NCBI GenBank assembly: GCA_036263455.1
Contig: DATAGZ010000022.1
Location: 1 to 64,000, forward strand
Source of the DNA: DATAGZ01 sp036263455
Lineage (GTDB): Bacteria > Pseudomonadota > Alphaproteobacteria > Dongiales > Dongiaceae
Length of the DNA: 64,000 nt
Reading direction: 5' to 3'
Below are positions 34,141 through 43,941 of this stretch, piece by piece; position 1 is the stretch's first letter, and the number at the start of each line of letters is the position of its first letter. The notes beneath the pieces were generated by a model that did not search any database, was not told the DNA's origin, and worked only from the letters and a program-made list of their open reading frames with translations. The translations under genes were made by a program, and so were the position numbers.

Positions 34141-37100
34141 TTAAGGATGATTGGGGGCCGGTATATGATCGTAAAAGTAATTAGCATTACTGGTGGTACC
34201 ACCGGCGGGATTTATGCCGACAATGTAAGGGTCGTACTGAGGGTTACCCGGGTGACCATTTATGATACCCGAAACCGCCTGGCTCTCGATCAGATGCGGG
34301 GCGAAGTTTATCTGCCCATTCTCCAGAAGCTGATCGAGCGTAAGCACATGGTTATTGTTTTCGGCACTATCCAGGATTGCAACATCCTGCCACCCTGCAT
34401 CATTCGTCTTCGAAAGAAGGTGACCCAAAGCATCAAAATAATAATACGTTGCCCACCCCTTGCTGGGATCCACATTAATCTGAAGGTGATTGATGCCAGC
34501 ATCATCCTGGATGATCCGCACAAAATTGCCGAGCGTGGCCCCGGTAGGATCAGTTGCGAAATCAAAATTTGTAATGTTTGTGTTGTTCGTGCTGCTATAG
34601 ATACCACTATTAGGATCCACGCCCGTCGAATGATAAAACAGGTTTGTCAGGAGCGGTGCGAGATCGATGACATCGGCCTCCAGATCGGTCGTGATATTCC
34701 CGACATGGAAATCCTTGAGAGTCATTACTGCATCGCTCTTGTCGGGATTAGAAACGCTATCCGGAGAAGCGAGATGTAGTGTATCCAGGCGGAAGGTATC
34801 CTTACCCTGGCCGCCATAGAAAATATTCGATCCCGAGTAGGATTCGAGCGTGTCGTCACCTGTTCCGCCATAGAGAATGTCGTCACCGGCAATTCCACCA
34901 TTGAGGAAATCGTTACCTTTTCCGCCATAGACCTCATCATTATCGGCACCGGCAAATAAACGGTCGTCGCCTTCGCCGCCGTATATCTTATCGTCACCCA
35001 GGGAACCACGAATGAAATCATTTCCCGCACCCAGGCAGACATAGTCGTTGCTCTGACCAGCGAGGAAATAATCGTCATGCGAACTGCCTTCATACTTGGT
35101 GATATTGAAGAACCAGCCGACATAGGTGTTGGGTGTAGTGAGATCGCGCTCCGTTAAAGTGTCTTTACCATCTATGACTGTATGGACAAGGGTCCTATCC
35201 ACGTCGAGGATGCTGCCGCCGGTCTGGTCGTTATAGGTATAGAATCCATCCCCGCCTTTACCCAAGAAGCCGTCCGGATAGCGGCTATCTGCGTCCGCAT
35301 AGTATTTTCCATATAGCTCGGTGTCATAGGCGGTAAGAACGATGCGCACACCGATATCCATATTGGCGAAACTTAGGGTATTTTCTCCGTCCCCGCTGCC
35401 GCCGTCCAGCTTGTCATCACCTCTTCCGCCGAGGATTATATCGTCGCCGCCGCCGCCATTGATGGTATCGTTCCCATTACCGTCGCCGCCATATAGAGTG
35501 TCGTTGCCATTGCCACCCATGATAAAGTCATCGCCGCCCAGGCCGTTGAACGTATTGCCTGTATCGCCTCCCTTGAACGTATCGATATAATCGGTGCCGG
35601 TAAAATTCTGGATATTGAAGAAATCCACGCTGCCAGCGCCATTATTGGTCAGGATATGGCCCTGGGTTGGGTCAATGAGATTCAAGGTGATATCGACGCC
35701 ATGGAGCGTACCGTCTTTGGCGACATAGGACCGGACATGCTCGAAAGATAGCGTATTTTCGCCGGCCTGGCCGTCGACGATATTGACTCCGTTGCCGACC
35801 GCGATCGTGTCATTGCCGGCACCGCCATAGAGCTTGTCATTGCCGCCGGCGCCATAGATATAATCGCCGAGATCGTCGCCGAAGATGATATCGGCCCGAT
35901 TCGATCCCGTTACATTTTCGATATTATAGAAATGGCCGTTCAGGGTCGGATCGGCGCTGCCGAGGTGGACATTCACGCCCGATGACGCGGACAGAAAGCT
36001 CAGCGTGTCCTTTCCGCCATTTCCATCGATCGTGAGACGGTCATTCAGCACATTGAACTGGTCGTCGTAGGTCGACCCGATAAAGCCGAAGATATTCTGA
36101 TACGTGACCTTGTCGCTCCCGTTGAGAATCGTGCCGGTGGTGTTCCCACTGACTGGATTGGTGAGGATTATGCCGGTTTGCGCATGGGCGAAGGACAGGG
36201 TATTGAACCCGCCGCCGCCATAAACCTGGTCATTGCCGCCGCCGCCTTCGAACACATCGTTGCCCGCACCACCCCAAATGATATCGTCGCCCTGGCCACC
36301 GTTGAAATAGGCGCTAAGATTGACGTTGGTAATGCTGCGCGCATCGAACGTGTCGTCGAACTGGGTACCCTGGAAGCCTTGGATATTGGCGTAATTCACC
36401 ACTCCCGTGCCGGAAATAGTGCCTGATGTATTCCCGGTATAGACGATATCCAGTCCATGAGGACGACCGTTGACGATCCGGCTCGCCGCCCATTGCTCAA
36501 GCGACAACACATTAAAGCCGCCATGACCATCGACCGTCAGCGTTCCCGAGCCCGCGACGATGATATCATCGCCCGAGCCTGCATTGATCGTGTCACGTCC
36601 GCCACCTGCGAACAGGCGGTGGTTTTGCGAATCGTTAACCGTGATCGTATCATCGAGGCCCGTGCCGACAATGCTATAGAGATTGGTGTAGGAACCGGTC
36701 TTCGACTGGGTATCGCCGATCGTGATGGTGATACCTTTCGTGCCAGCAGCGCCCCCATTGGACCAGTGGGAAAAATCAAGCGTATCACTGCCGCCGCCGC
36801 CATCGATGCCGCAGTTCAGGCTGCCGAAGAACGTATCGTTCCCGGCCGTTCCCACGATGTTTTCCACACCCACATACTTAATCGTATGCCCACTATACGT
36901 CACGCTACCAGTAGGGCTGACATCGAAAATCGTGCCTTGCGTGAGATTAGAGAAGTTTATCGTGTCGTTGCCGGCGCCGCCGAAGATGTTTCCAGAGATA
37001 ACCGTGTCCACGCCGATGATGAAAGTATCGTCATAGCCGGTGCCTTGGAAGTTTGCGATATCTGTAAAAGTGACCGTCCCATTGGCGTAGTTCACAACGC

Positions 37101-39765
37101 CATCGGCAGAGGCAATGCGGCTTAAATCGACGAAGAGGCCGCTGGTGGCATTGCTGAAGCTCAGCGTGTTTATGCCGCCCTTGCCACCATAGACGATATC
37201 GACACCGCCGCCGCCCTCGAAAGTATTGTTCCCGCTGCCGCCATAGATAAGATCGTTGCCGAGCGCACCATCGAAAAATTCGTTTTGTACGACTCCTTCG
37301 CCGTGGAATTCGTCATTGTAGCGCGTCCCCTGGTAGGCCTGAATATCCTTAAACTGGGTCGAGCCGGTCTCGTAGGAGACGAAGCCAGTATTGAGGTCAG
37401 TGATGTTGAAATTGACACCTATGCCGTCGGCAAAGATGAGGTCGGCAAAAGACAGGGTATTGAATCCACCGGGGATACCGTTAACATCGTCGGCTCCGCC
37501 ATCGGCAGTGGTTGACCCGCCATTACCGACAAAGAGAAAATCATCTCCCAAAGCTCCGGTCAAAATATCGGTGCCGCCTCCGCCATGTAGATAATAGCTG
37601 TTGGAAGCCTCGGGCGATGTACGGTCGACGTATATCTGATCGTCCTGCTTGGACCCGATCACCACAGAAATGCCCGAAATATAAGGAACGTTATCGATTT
37701 CATGCGCAATATCGGCGAGGATGACCGTGACCCCTTGCGCCGCCTGCGAATAATCCAGCGTATCCTTGCCTCCGCCGCCGATGATGCTGATCGAAGAATC
37801 GGCGCCGGTATAATGGAAAGTATCGTCGTGGCTACTGCCCAGAATGGCCGTAACGCCCGTGAAGTTGGTCGTGCCTCCGGTGTTGCGCACCGTGACCGAA
37901 CCCGTGCCGCCGCCGCCCGAGAAGTTCAGATAGATGTCAGCCCCATCGGGGAGCAAAGAATCATTGGCAAGCGACAGCGTATTGTTGCCCGACCCGCCGG
38001 AGAAATTATCGCCGGTACCGGAACCGACAACATATGTGTCATTTCCCGCACCGCCGTCGATGGTCATGCCCCCGGTTTTGCCACCAACGAACAGGTCATC
38101 GTATTTCGATCCATTGACCGCGCTGATGTCGCTGAAATTAATGGTATTGTTGCCATAGGTCGCGACACCATCCAAATTCACGGTGACACCATTAAAGGCA
38201 CCGGTGCCTTTTGTGGCATGATCGAACACCAGCGTGTCCCTGCCGCCACCGCCGGTGACCGTGGAAGTGCCGCCGGTTATACCGCCGGCCTCCAGGATAT
38301 CGTCACCCTGCCCGCCATTGATGACGTCGGAACCGCCATTGCCATAGAAATGGTCGTTGACGAGACTGCCGGTAAATTTGTCGTCGAGCCGTGTTCCGTC
38401 GATCTCCTGGAATCCGACATAATCGATTCTTCCATTCTTGGTCCAGTCGATCTTGCTGGGGTCGGGATTACCTGCATCCTGACCCCAGGCTACGGTGCCT
38501 CTCGTAGGATCCGTTGAATTGAGGGTAATGGTCACGCCATGCCGCAAGCCATCGGCCAGGACCTGCGAAGCTTCGTCGAGCGACAGGGTGTTTAGGCCAT
38601 TTCCGCCATTGACCTTCGAATAGCCTGTGTTCCCGGCGAAGACAATATCGTTGCCTGCGCCGAGGTTAATCGTATCGTTACCGCCGTCGGCATGGATCAT
38701 GTAGCTGTGACTGTCGCCCACATCAGCTGCGATGACATCGTCGTGGGAAGTGGCGAAAAGAATGCCGATATTCTTCGCATTGATCTGGGTTTTGTCCGGA
38801 TTATTGTTACTATCCACAGCGATGGACAGGCCCGGCACATGGTTCGCGTCCAGCAAGTTGATCTTCATGCCCACGCCGGGGTCATACTGTTTATAGTCCA
38901 GGGTATTGATCCCCTTGCCGCCATCGATGGCGACGCCCCCAATACCGTAGAAGACATCGTCATAATTGGTGCCATAGAAAATCTGGATATTGTTATAGGC
39001 AACGGTCGCCGTACCATCGGCATACTTCACCACATGCCCAGAATTGGGGTCCTGCGAGGTGATGAGATAGGCCAGGACGCCGGCCTTGTAATATTCGGCA
39101 TTGGATTCCCTGCGAATGCCATCCAGATGCAACGTGTTCGTCCCGACTCCGCCATCGATGCGATCATATCCGCCGCCAGTGTAAAAAATATCGTTTCCAC
39201 CGAACCCATAGAGCGTGTCGTCGCCGCCGTCGCCAGAAAGGATGTTATCGGAATCGTTGCCTTGGATTGTATCGTTGAACGTCGATCCGACGATGTTTTC
39301 GACCCCGCTATCGGTGGTGTTCTTACCTCCCTGTATTATGTGGTTCGCCCCGGACCATCCCCCTACATAAAAATTCGCCGGATCCGTGATGCGGTTAATG
39401 GTCACGCCATGGGTAAAATAGTGAAAGGAGACCGTGTCATTTCCAGGTCCGCCTATGATGGTCAAAGTCGTGGTGTTTTCGCGATTGGGACCAGCATAAA
39501 TATAATCATCGCCGCCTTCGCCCCAGACCTGGGTATATTTTGTATTGTTGGTGATGAGCGTTCCAATAGTATCATTCCCTGGTCCTGCATAGTAGATCGA
39601 CGAGGAGTAACCTCCGCCGCCGCCACTGCCGCCGGCGTTTGCATAGCCGCCCCCTGTGGAGACGACTGACTGACTGTTTAAGCCAGTGGGCTGGGTCGGC
39701 GCCGCAAAATTCGAGAAACCCGAATTTTCGTCTGTAAGACCTAGACTCTTCTTGGAACCGCTCAT
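34141..39765 (-). CDS. Giant RTX calcium-binding repeat protein, type I secretion substrate
   Basis: The 1874-residue acidic Gly/Asp/Asn-rich protein lacks a signal peptide. After a short Gly/Ser-rich N-terminus it holds roughly 40 GGxGxDxUx nonapeptides by eye (for example GGSGDGEN, YGGEGDDRLFAG). These alternate with about 15 copies of a segment starting N/D-TLSF, then GVxxxL, then FxGTxxDDxF. Residues about 1695-1822 (ADVIDLAPLL to LTLDQLLENGQIN) look like the VCA0849-type type I secretion domain. About 50 residues follow it, which is unusual. GGAGGT precedes the ATG. The gene is visibly richer in A+T than its flanks. No transporter gene adjoins. Surface adhesin or matrix protein is the likely role; no enzyme domain is seen. 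Confidence 0.88.
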   Translation of the reverse strand: MSGSKKSLGLTDENSGFSNFAAPTQPTGLNSQSVVSTGGGYANAGGSGGGGGYSSSIYYAGPGNDTIGTLITNNTKYTQVWGEGGDDYIYAGPNRENTTTLTIIGGPGNDTVSFHYFTHGVTINRITDPANFYVGGWSGANHIIQGGKNTTDSGVENIVGSTFNDTIQGNDSDNILSGDGGDDTLYGFGGNDIFYTGGGYDRIDGGVGTNTLHLDGIRRESNAEYYKAGVLAYLITSQDPNSGHVVKYADGTATVAYNNIQIFYGTNYDDVFYGIGGVAIDGGKGINTLDYKQYDPGVGMKINLLDANHVPGLSIAVDSNNNPDKTQINAKNIGILFATSHDDVIAADVGDSHSYMIHADGGNDTINLGAGNDIVFAGNTGYSKVNGGNGLNTLSLDEASQVLADGLRHGVTITLNSTDPTRGTVAWGQDAGNPDPSKIDWTKNGRIDYVGFQEIDGTRLDDKFTGSLVNDHFYGNGGSDVINGGQGDDILEAGGITGGTSTVTGGGGRDTLVFDHATKGTGAFNGVTVNLDGVATYGNNTINFSDISAVNGSKYDDLFVGGKTGGMTIDGGAGNDTYVVGSGTGDNFSGGSGNNTLSLANDSLLPDGADIYLNFSGGGGTGSVTVRNTGGTTNFTGVTAILGSSHDDTFHYTGADSSISIIGGGGKDTLDYSQAAQGVTVILADIAHEIDNVPYISGISVVIGSKQDDQIYVDRTSPEASNSYYLHGGGGTDILTGALGDDFLFVGNGGSTTADGGADDVNGIPGGFNTLSFADLIFADGIGVNFNITDLNTGFVSYETGSTQFKDIQAYQGTRYNDEFHGEGVVQNEFFDGALGNDLIYGGSGNNTFEGGGGVDIVYGGKGGINTLSFSNATSGLFVDLSRIASADGVVNYANGTVTFTDIANFQGTGYDDTFIIGVDTVISGNIFGGAGNDTINFSNLTQGTIFDVSPTGSVTYSGHTIKYVGVENIVGTAGNDTFFGSLNCGIDGGGGSDTLDFSHWSNGGAAGTKGITITIGDTQSKTGSYTNLYSIVGTGLDDTITVNDSQNHRLFAGGGRDTINAGSGDDIIVAGSGTLTVDGHGGFNVLSLEQWAASRIVNGRPHGLDIVYTGNTSGTISGTGVVNYANIQGFQGTQFDDTFDARSITNVNLSAYFNGGQGDDIIWGGAGNDVFEGGGGNDQVYGGGGFNTLSFAHAQTGIILTNPVSGNTTGTILNGSDKVTYQNIFGFIGSTYDDQFNVLNDRLTIDGNGGKDTLSFLSASSGVNVHLGSADPTLNGHFYNIENVTGSNRADIIFGDDLGDYIYGAGGNDKLYGGAGNDTIAVGNGVNIVDGQAGENTLSFEHVRSYVAKDGTLHGVDITLNLIDPTQGHILTNNGAGSVDFFNIQNFTGTDYIDTFKGGDTGNTFNGLGGDDFIMGGNGNDTLYGGDGNGNDTINGGGGDDIILGGRGDDKLDGGSGDGENTLSFANMDIGVRIVLTAYDTELYGKYYADADSRYPDGFLGKGGDGFYTYNDQTGGSILDVDRTLVHTVIDGKDTLTERDLTTPNTYVGWFFNITKYEGSSHDDYFLAGQSNDYVCLGAGNDFIRGSLGDDKIYGGEGDDRLFAGADNDEVYGGKGNDFLNGGIAGDDILYGGTGDDTLESYSGSNIFYGGQGKDTFRLDTLHLASPDSVSNPDKSDAVMTLKDFHVGNITTDLEADVIDLAPLLTNLFYHSTGVDPNSGIYSSTNNTNITNFDFATDPTGATLGNFVRIIQDDAGINHLQINVDPSKGWATYYYFDALGHLLSKTNDAGWQDVAILDSAENNNHVLTLDQLLENGQINFAPHLIESQAVSGIINGHPGNPQYDPYIVGINPAGGTTSNANYFYDHIPAPNHP

Positions 39766-40031
39766 GTCAACCTCCGATAGGCGATAGGAAACTCATCGAT
39801 GGAAGCTTATAGCACAGCTTTAGTTCCTTGTTAAGCCAGAAAATCAATAATTTCTTCATTTTCGAGAAAACGACGTTTTTCGTCTTTTTATTTATTTACA
39901 GATGGTTAAGGTTAAGATCTCAGAGCGATCCGCGAATAGAGATGAGCCATTCGTGACGTTTTTCGAGGGTTCTAGGGAAAACTAACAAGTTTAATCGTTG
40001 ATAATCAATAAGATACCAAAGATCTTTGATC
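39766..40031. other. AT-rich intergenic region upstream of the RTX gene
   Basis: This 266-bp stretch is the longest non-coding gap and is much richer in A+T than the genome around it. It holds the RTX ribosome-binding site, a weak hairpin at 39867-39889 and a CAAAGATCTTTG palindrome at 40017-40028. I see no ORF or RNA gene. It probably carries the RTX promoter, but no convincing -35/-10 pair stands out. Confidence 0.5.
39867..39889 (-). terminator. Weak hairpin downstream of argC
   Basis: On the minus strand GACG-AAAAA-CGTC, extended by A/T pairs, is followed by GTTTTC. It lies about 150 bp beyond the argC stop and before the RTX gene. It is a weak terminator candidate. Confidence 0.3.
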
Positions 40032-41075
40032 TCACGTTTGCGTGATTCCTGATATTTCCAGACCCGCTCCTTCGGCACATTTCATCATGATGTTCATATT
40101 TTGGACCGCCTGTCCGGATGCCCCTTTTGTCAGGTTATCAACGACGGCGACAAGAATTATATGACCCTTCCGCCGATCGGCGAAGGCGGAAATCAGGCAG
40201 CGGTTGGTCCCCCGTACATCCCGAGTCTGCGGCGCCGAGTCGGAAACGTGTACAAACGGCTCGCTAAGATAACTTTCTGTAAGACATGCCCGCACATCCG
40301 CGAGAGTACAATCCTGGAGACGCGCATAGATCGTGGCGAGGATCCCCCGGAACATGGGCACGAGATGAGGGGTGAAGCTCACCGCGATAGGCCGTCCCGC
40401 GACAGCGCTCAATTCCTGCTCGATCTCGGGAGCATGCCGATGGGAAGCGATGCCATAGGCACTGAAATTTTCCGCGACCTCGCCGAAAAGGCTCGCGGTC
40501 TTGGGTTCGCGTCCCGCTCCGCTGACGCCCGATTTCGCGTCGATCACGATACTCTCGGGATCGATGAGATTGCTCTTGAGAAGCGGCAACAGGGCCAACT
40601 GCGCCGCGGTGGGATAACAGCCTGGATTGGCGATCAGGCGCGCGCGCGCGATGGCCGTACGGTGATGTTCGCTTAATCCATAGATGGCTTCTTCCTGCAA
40701 GGCCGGCGCCTGATGCGCCTGACCATAAACCCGCTCATAAAGCGCGATATCGCGCAGCCGGAAATCCGCCGACAGGTCGACAACCTTGAGGTGGGCCGGC
40801 AGTCGTCCGATCAGACCCTGCGCGGCGCCATGCGGCAGACAGGAGAACACGCCGTCGAGCCGGTCCCATGTAATATCGTCGAGGCGCTGCAAGCGCGGCA
40901 ATGTCAGGCCGATAAATTCCGGAAAGATCTCCACTAGATCCTTCCCCGCCTGACGCTCCGCCGAAAGGGCTGCGATCCTCAGATATGGGTGACGGAGCGC
41001 AATACGCACCAGTTCCGCCCCGCTATATCCGCTCGCCCCCAGGATAGCTACCCGAAATTCATCTGGCTTTACCAT
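40032..41075 (-). CDS. argC: N-acetyl-gamma-glutamyl-phosphate reductase
   Basis: The 347-residue NADP-dependent reductase of arginine synthesis has the Rossmann motif VAILGASGYSGAELVRI, FSCLPHGAA, VVDLSADFRL and the catalytic Cys in IANPGCYPTAAQLAL; HRHAPEIEQEL and FTPHLVPMFRG complete the active site. ATG 41075 is preferred; GTG 41081 would add two residues. It stands alone, with a 14-bp dyad GTCGCG-CC-CGCGAC (41093-41106) just upstream. Confidence 0.95.
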   Translation of the reverse strand: MVKPDEFRVAILGASGYSGAELVRIALRHPYLRIAALSAERQAGKDLVEIFPEFIGLTLPRLQRLDDITWDRLDGVFSCLPHGAAQGLIGRLPAHLKVVDLSADFRLRDIALYERVYGQAHQAPALQEEAIYGLSEHHRTAIARARLIANPGCYPTAAQLALLPLLKSNLIDPESIVIDAKSGVSGAGREPKTASLFGEVAENFSAYGIASHRHAPEIEQELSAVAGRPIAVSFTPHLVPMFRGILATIYARLQDCTLADVRACLTESYLSEPFVHVSDSAPQTRDVRGTNRCLISAFADRRKGHIILVAVVDNLTKGASGQAVQNMNIMMKCAEGAGLEISGITQT

Positions 41076-41195
41076 TGCCACAACATAGACGAGTCGCGCC
41101 CGCGACGCTTACATATTTGCAAGGGCTAGGAGAGGGCGCGCGGGGGTGACCCCCTTTCGTTCAACACGGGCGTGACCCGGTGATCTCATGCAGGC

Positions 41196-41224
41196 GGATA
41201 AAGATGCCCGGCTCAAGGCTGGGC
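41196..41224 (-). terminator. Terminator-like hairpin after lpd
   Basis: On the minus strand GCCCAGC-CTTGA-GCCGGGC forms a 7-bp stem with one mismatch, followed by ATCTTTATCC. It lies 30 bp after the lpd stop and probably ends the suc-lpd transcript. The rest of the 41076-41253 gap shows no gene. Confidence 0.45.
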
Positions 41225-41253
41225 GTGACGGACAACAGGCCCGGCCAACCGAT

Positions 41254-42654
41254 TCAGGCGTGGATCGGCTTTGCGTAAATGGCAAGTGCTGCTTCCTTAA
41301 TGGCTTCATTGAGTGTCGGGTGACCATGGAAGGCGCGGGCGATATCCTCGGCGGAGCCGGCGAATTCCATGGCCATGACGCATTCGTGGATCAGCGTGCC
41401 GGCATCGGGGCCGATGATGTGTGCCCCGAGCAGGCGGTCGGTGGACGCATCGGCCAAGAGCTTGACGAAACCGTCCGTCTCGCCCGCCGCCTTGCCGCGC
41501 GAATTGGCGAGGAACGGAAACTTGCCGGTTTTATAGGCGATGCCCGCCTTCTGCAGCTCCTCCTCGGTCTTTCCGACGCTTGCTACCTCCGGCCAGGTAT
41601 AGACGATGCCTGGTACGGTTTCGTAATTGACGTGCCCTGCATGGCCCGCAAGCATTTCCGCCAGCGCCACGCCCTCCTCCTCGGCCTTGTGGGCGAGCAT
41701 CGGCCCGGGAATTGCGTCGCCGATTGCATAGATGCCTGGAATGTTGGTGCGAAAATGCCCATCGGTCGCGATGCGCCCCCGCTCGTCCAGGGCCACGCCT
41801 GCCTCGGCGAAACCCAGCCCTTCGGTATAAGGTCGCCGGCCGATCGCCAGCAGGACGATATCGGCGGCGATCTCCTCGCGCACGCCATCAACGGCGCGCT
41901 CGAGCGATACGGTCACCCCTTCTCCACTCGTTTGCGCCCCGAGCACCTTGGTGCCGAGGCGGAACTCCATGCCCTGGCGGGCGAGGATTTTTTGAAAGGC
42001 CGTGCTGATTTCCTTGTCCATGGCCGGCACGATGCGGTCGAGAAATTCCACTACCGTGACCTTGGCTCCCAGGCGCTGCCAGACCGAGCCCATTTCGAGA
42101 CCGATATAGCCGCCCCCAATGACGACAAGATGCCGAGGCACCGCTTTCAGGGATAAGGCCCCCGTCGAAGAAACGATCCGGGTTTCATCCACCTCCACGC
42201 CGGGGAGCGGCATGGATTCCGAGCCCGTGGCAATCACGATATGCGGTGCGGAATAGACCTGCACCCCTTCTGTGCCGGTGACCTCCACGCGGCTCTCGCC
42301 GAGCAGCCGGCCCGTCCCCTTGAGATAGGCAACCCCATTCTTCTTGAAGAGGAATTCAATGCCCCGGGTGAGGTCGCTCACCACCTTGTCCTTGCGCGCC
42401 ATCATGACCGGAAGGTCGAGTTCAAGTTGGGCGCGGATGCCATGGCCCGCGAAATGGTGAAGGGCGTCTGCATATTTTTCTGAAGATTGCAGCAGCGCCT
42501 TCGATGGGATGCAGCCGACATTGAGGCAGGTCCCGCCCAACGTGCCGCGCTTTTCGATGCAAGCAGTCTTAAGGCCAAGCTGCGCCGCCTTGATGGCGAG
42601 GACATAGCCGCCGGGTCCTCCGCCGATCACGATCACATCATAGGAATGTTCCAT
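41254..42654 (-). CDS. lpdA: Dihydrolipoyl dehydrogenase (E3)
   Basis: The 466-residue flavoprotein has the FAD motif IVIGGGPGGYVLAIKAAQLG, redox-active Cys43/Cys48 in GGTCLNVGCIPSKAL, the NAD motif VVIGGGYIGLEMGSVW, and the C-terminal HPTLNEAIKEAA interface with the catalytic His. It regenerates lipoamide for the 2-oxoglutarate dehydrogenase encoded just upstream. The gap to sucB is 9 bp. Confidence 0.96.
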   Translation of the reverse strand: MEHSYDVIVIGGGPGGYVLAIKAAQLGLKTACIEKRGTLGGTCLNVGCIPSKALLQSSEKYADALHHFAGHGIRAQLELDLPVMMARKDKVVSDLTRGIEFLFKKNGVAYLKGTGRLLGESRVEVTGTEGVQVYSAPHIVIATGSESMPLPGVEVDETRIVSSTGALSLKAVPRHLVVIGGGYIGLEMGSVWQRLGAKVTVVEFLDRIVPAMDKEISTAFQKILARQGMEFRLGTKVLGAQTSGEGVTVSLERAVDGVREEIAADIVLLAIGRRPYTEGLGFAEAGVALDERGRIATDGHFRTNIPGIYAIGDAIPGPMLAHKAEEEGVALAEMLAGHAGHVNYETVPGIVYTWPEVASVGKTEEELQKAGIAYKTGKFPFLANSRGKAAGETDGFVKLLADASTDRLLGAHIIGPDAGTLIHECVMAMEFAGSAEDIARAFHGHPTLNEAIKEAALAIYAKPIHA

Positions 42655-42663
42655 ATCCTGGCC

Positions 42664-43905
42664 TCAGAGCTCCAGCAGGAGACGCTGGGGGTCTTCCAGG
42701 CATTCCTTGATGCGAACCAGGAAGGTGACTGCCTCGCGACCATCGACGATGCGATGATCATAAGAAAGCGCCAAATACATCATTGGGCGGATCTCGACCT
42801 TGCCATCGACTGCCATCGGCCGCTGCTGGATCTTGTGCATGCCCAGAATTCCCGATTGCGGCGGATTGAGGATCGGCGTCGACATCAGCGAGCCATAGAC
42901 CCCTCCGTTCGAGATGGTAAAGGTACCGCCCTGCAGCTCGTCCAACGCGAGCTTTCCCTCGCGTGCGCGCTTGCCAAGCTCATTGATCTTGGCCTCGATT
43001 GCCGCGAACGACAGTGTATCGGCATCGCGCACGACCGGCACGACCAGACCGCTTTCGGTGCCCACCGCGACCCCGATATCGTAATAGTTCTTATAGATGA
43101 TATCGGTGCCGTTGATCTCGGCATTGACCGCCGGCAATTCCTTGAGCGCCTGAAGAGCTGCGCGCACGAAGAACGACATGAAGCCCAGCTTGACCTTATG
43201 CTTTTTTTCGAAACCGTCCTTATAGCGGTCGCGCAGCGCCATCACCGCGCTCATATCCACTTCGTTGAAAGTAGTGAGGATCGCGGCGGTATTCTGCGCC
43301 TCCTTGAGCCGTTGAGCGATGCGTTGGCGCAAGCGCGACATCGAGACGCGCTCTTCCCGCTCCTTGAGCGCTCGCGGGGGAGCGGGTGGCGCAGCGGGCC
43401 GGGCCACCGGCTGTGGCGGCGCCGGTGGTTGTGCCATGGCCGGTTTCGACGCCGAGAGCATATCGGCCTTGGTGACGCGGCCGTCGCGTCCCGTTCCCGC
43501 AATCGTCGCGGGATCGATATTTTGTTCGGCGGCGATGCGGCGCACCGAGGGCGCCTGGCCCGTCGGCTGGCTTTCTGCCTGCGCCGGTGGCGAGGCTACG
43601 GCTGCCGGCGCAGGCTGCGCGGTGGGCGCGGCTGATGCCGGTCGAGGTTGAGGCGCGGATGCCATTCCCTGGGGATCGATTCTGCCCAATGTTGCGCCGA
43701 CGCCTACCGTCGCGCCGGCTTGCGCCAGCACTTCATTGAGAACACCCGCCTGCGGGGCGAATACTTCGAGCGTCACCTTGTCGGTTTCCAGTTCGCACAA
43801 GGCCTCGTCGGCCTTGACGCCCTCACCCTGCTTTTTAAGCCAGCGCGCAACTGTCGCCTCGGTCACCGACTCGCCCAACGCGGGCACCTTGATATCGACT
43901 GCCAT
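42664..43905 (-). CDS. sucB: Dihydrolipoyllysine succinyltransferase (E2o)
   Basis: This 413-residue E2 has a lipoyl domain (Lys43 in ELETDKVTLEV), an Ala/Pro-rich linker, an E1/E3-binding peripheral domain (APSVRRIAAEQNIDPATIAG), a second Ala/Pro linker and the catalytic core ending SYDHRIVDGREAVTFLVRIK. It transfers succinyl from lipoate to CoA. It lies between sucA (36-bp gap) and lpdA. Confidence 0.96.
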   Translation of the reverse strand: MAVDIKVPALGESVTEATVARWLKKQGEGVKADEALCELETDKVTLEVFAPQAGVLNEVLAQAGATVGVGATLGRIDPQGMASAPQPRPASAAPTAQPAPAAVASPPAQAESQPTGQAPSVRRIAAEQNIDPATIAGTGRDGRVTKADMLSASKPAMAQPPAPPQPVARPAAPPAPPRALKEREERVSMSRLRQRIAQRLKEAQNTAAILTTFNEVDMSAVMALRDRYKDGFEKKHKVKLGFMSFFVRAALQALKELPAVNAEINGTDIIYKNYYDIGVAVGTESGLVVPVVRDADTLSFAAIEAKINELGKRAREGKLALDELQGGTFTISNGGVYGSLMSTPILNPPQSGILGMHKIQQRPMAVDGKVEIRPMMYLALSYDHRIVDGREAVTFLVRIKECLEDPQRLLLEL

Positions 43906-43941
43906 TTTCCCCTCTTCGGCTGGATCGTTACAAATGCGTGA

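Noticed and set aside
38692..39669. Plus-strand frames opposite the RTX gene
   Set aside because: These arise from the repeated GGN/GAY codons of the RTX repeats read backwards; they lack ribosome sites and motifs.
34141..39765. Regularly spaced similar DNA segments resembling a repeat array
   Set aside because: The repeats are degenerate codon-level copies of protein nonapeptides, not identical direct repeats with unique spacers, so this is not a CRISPR array.
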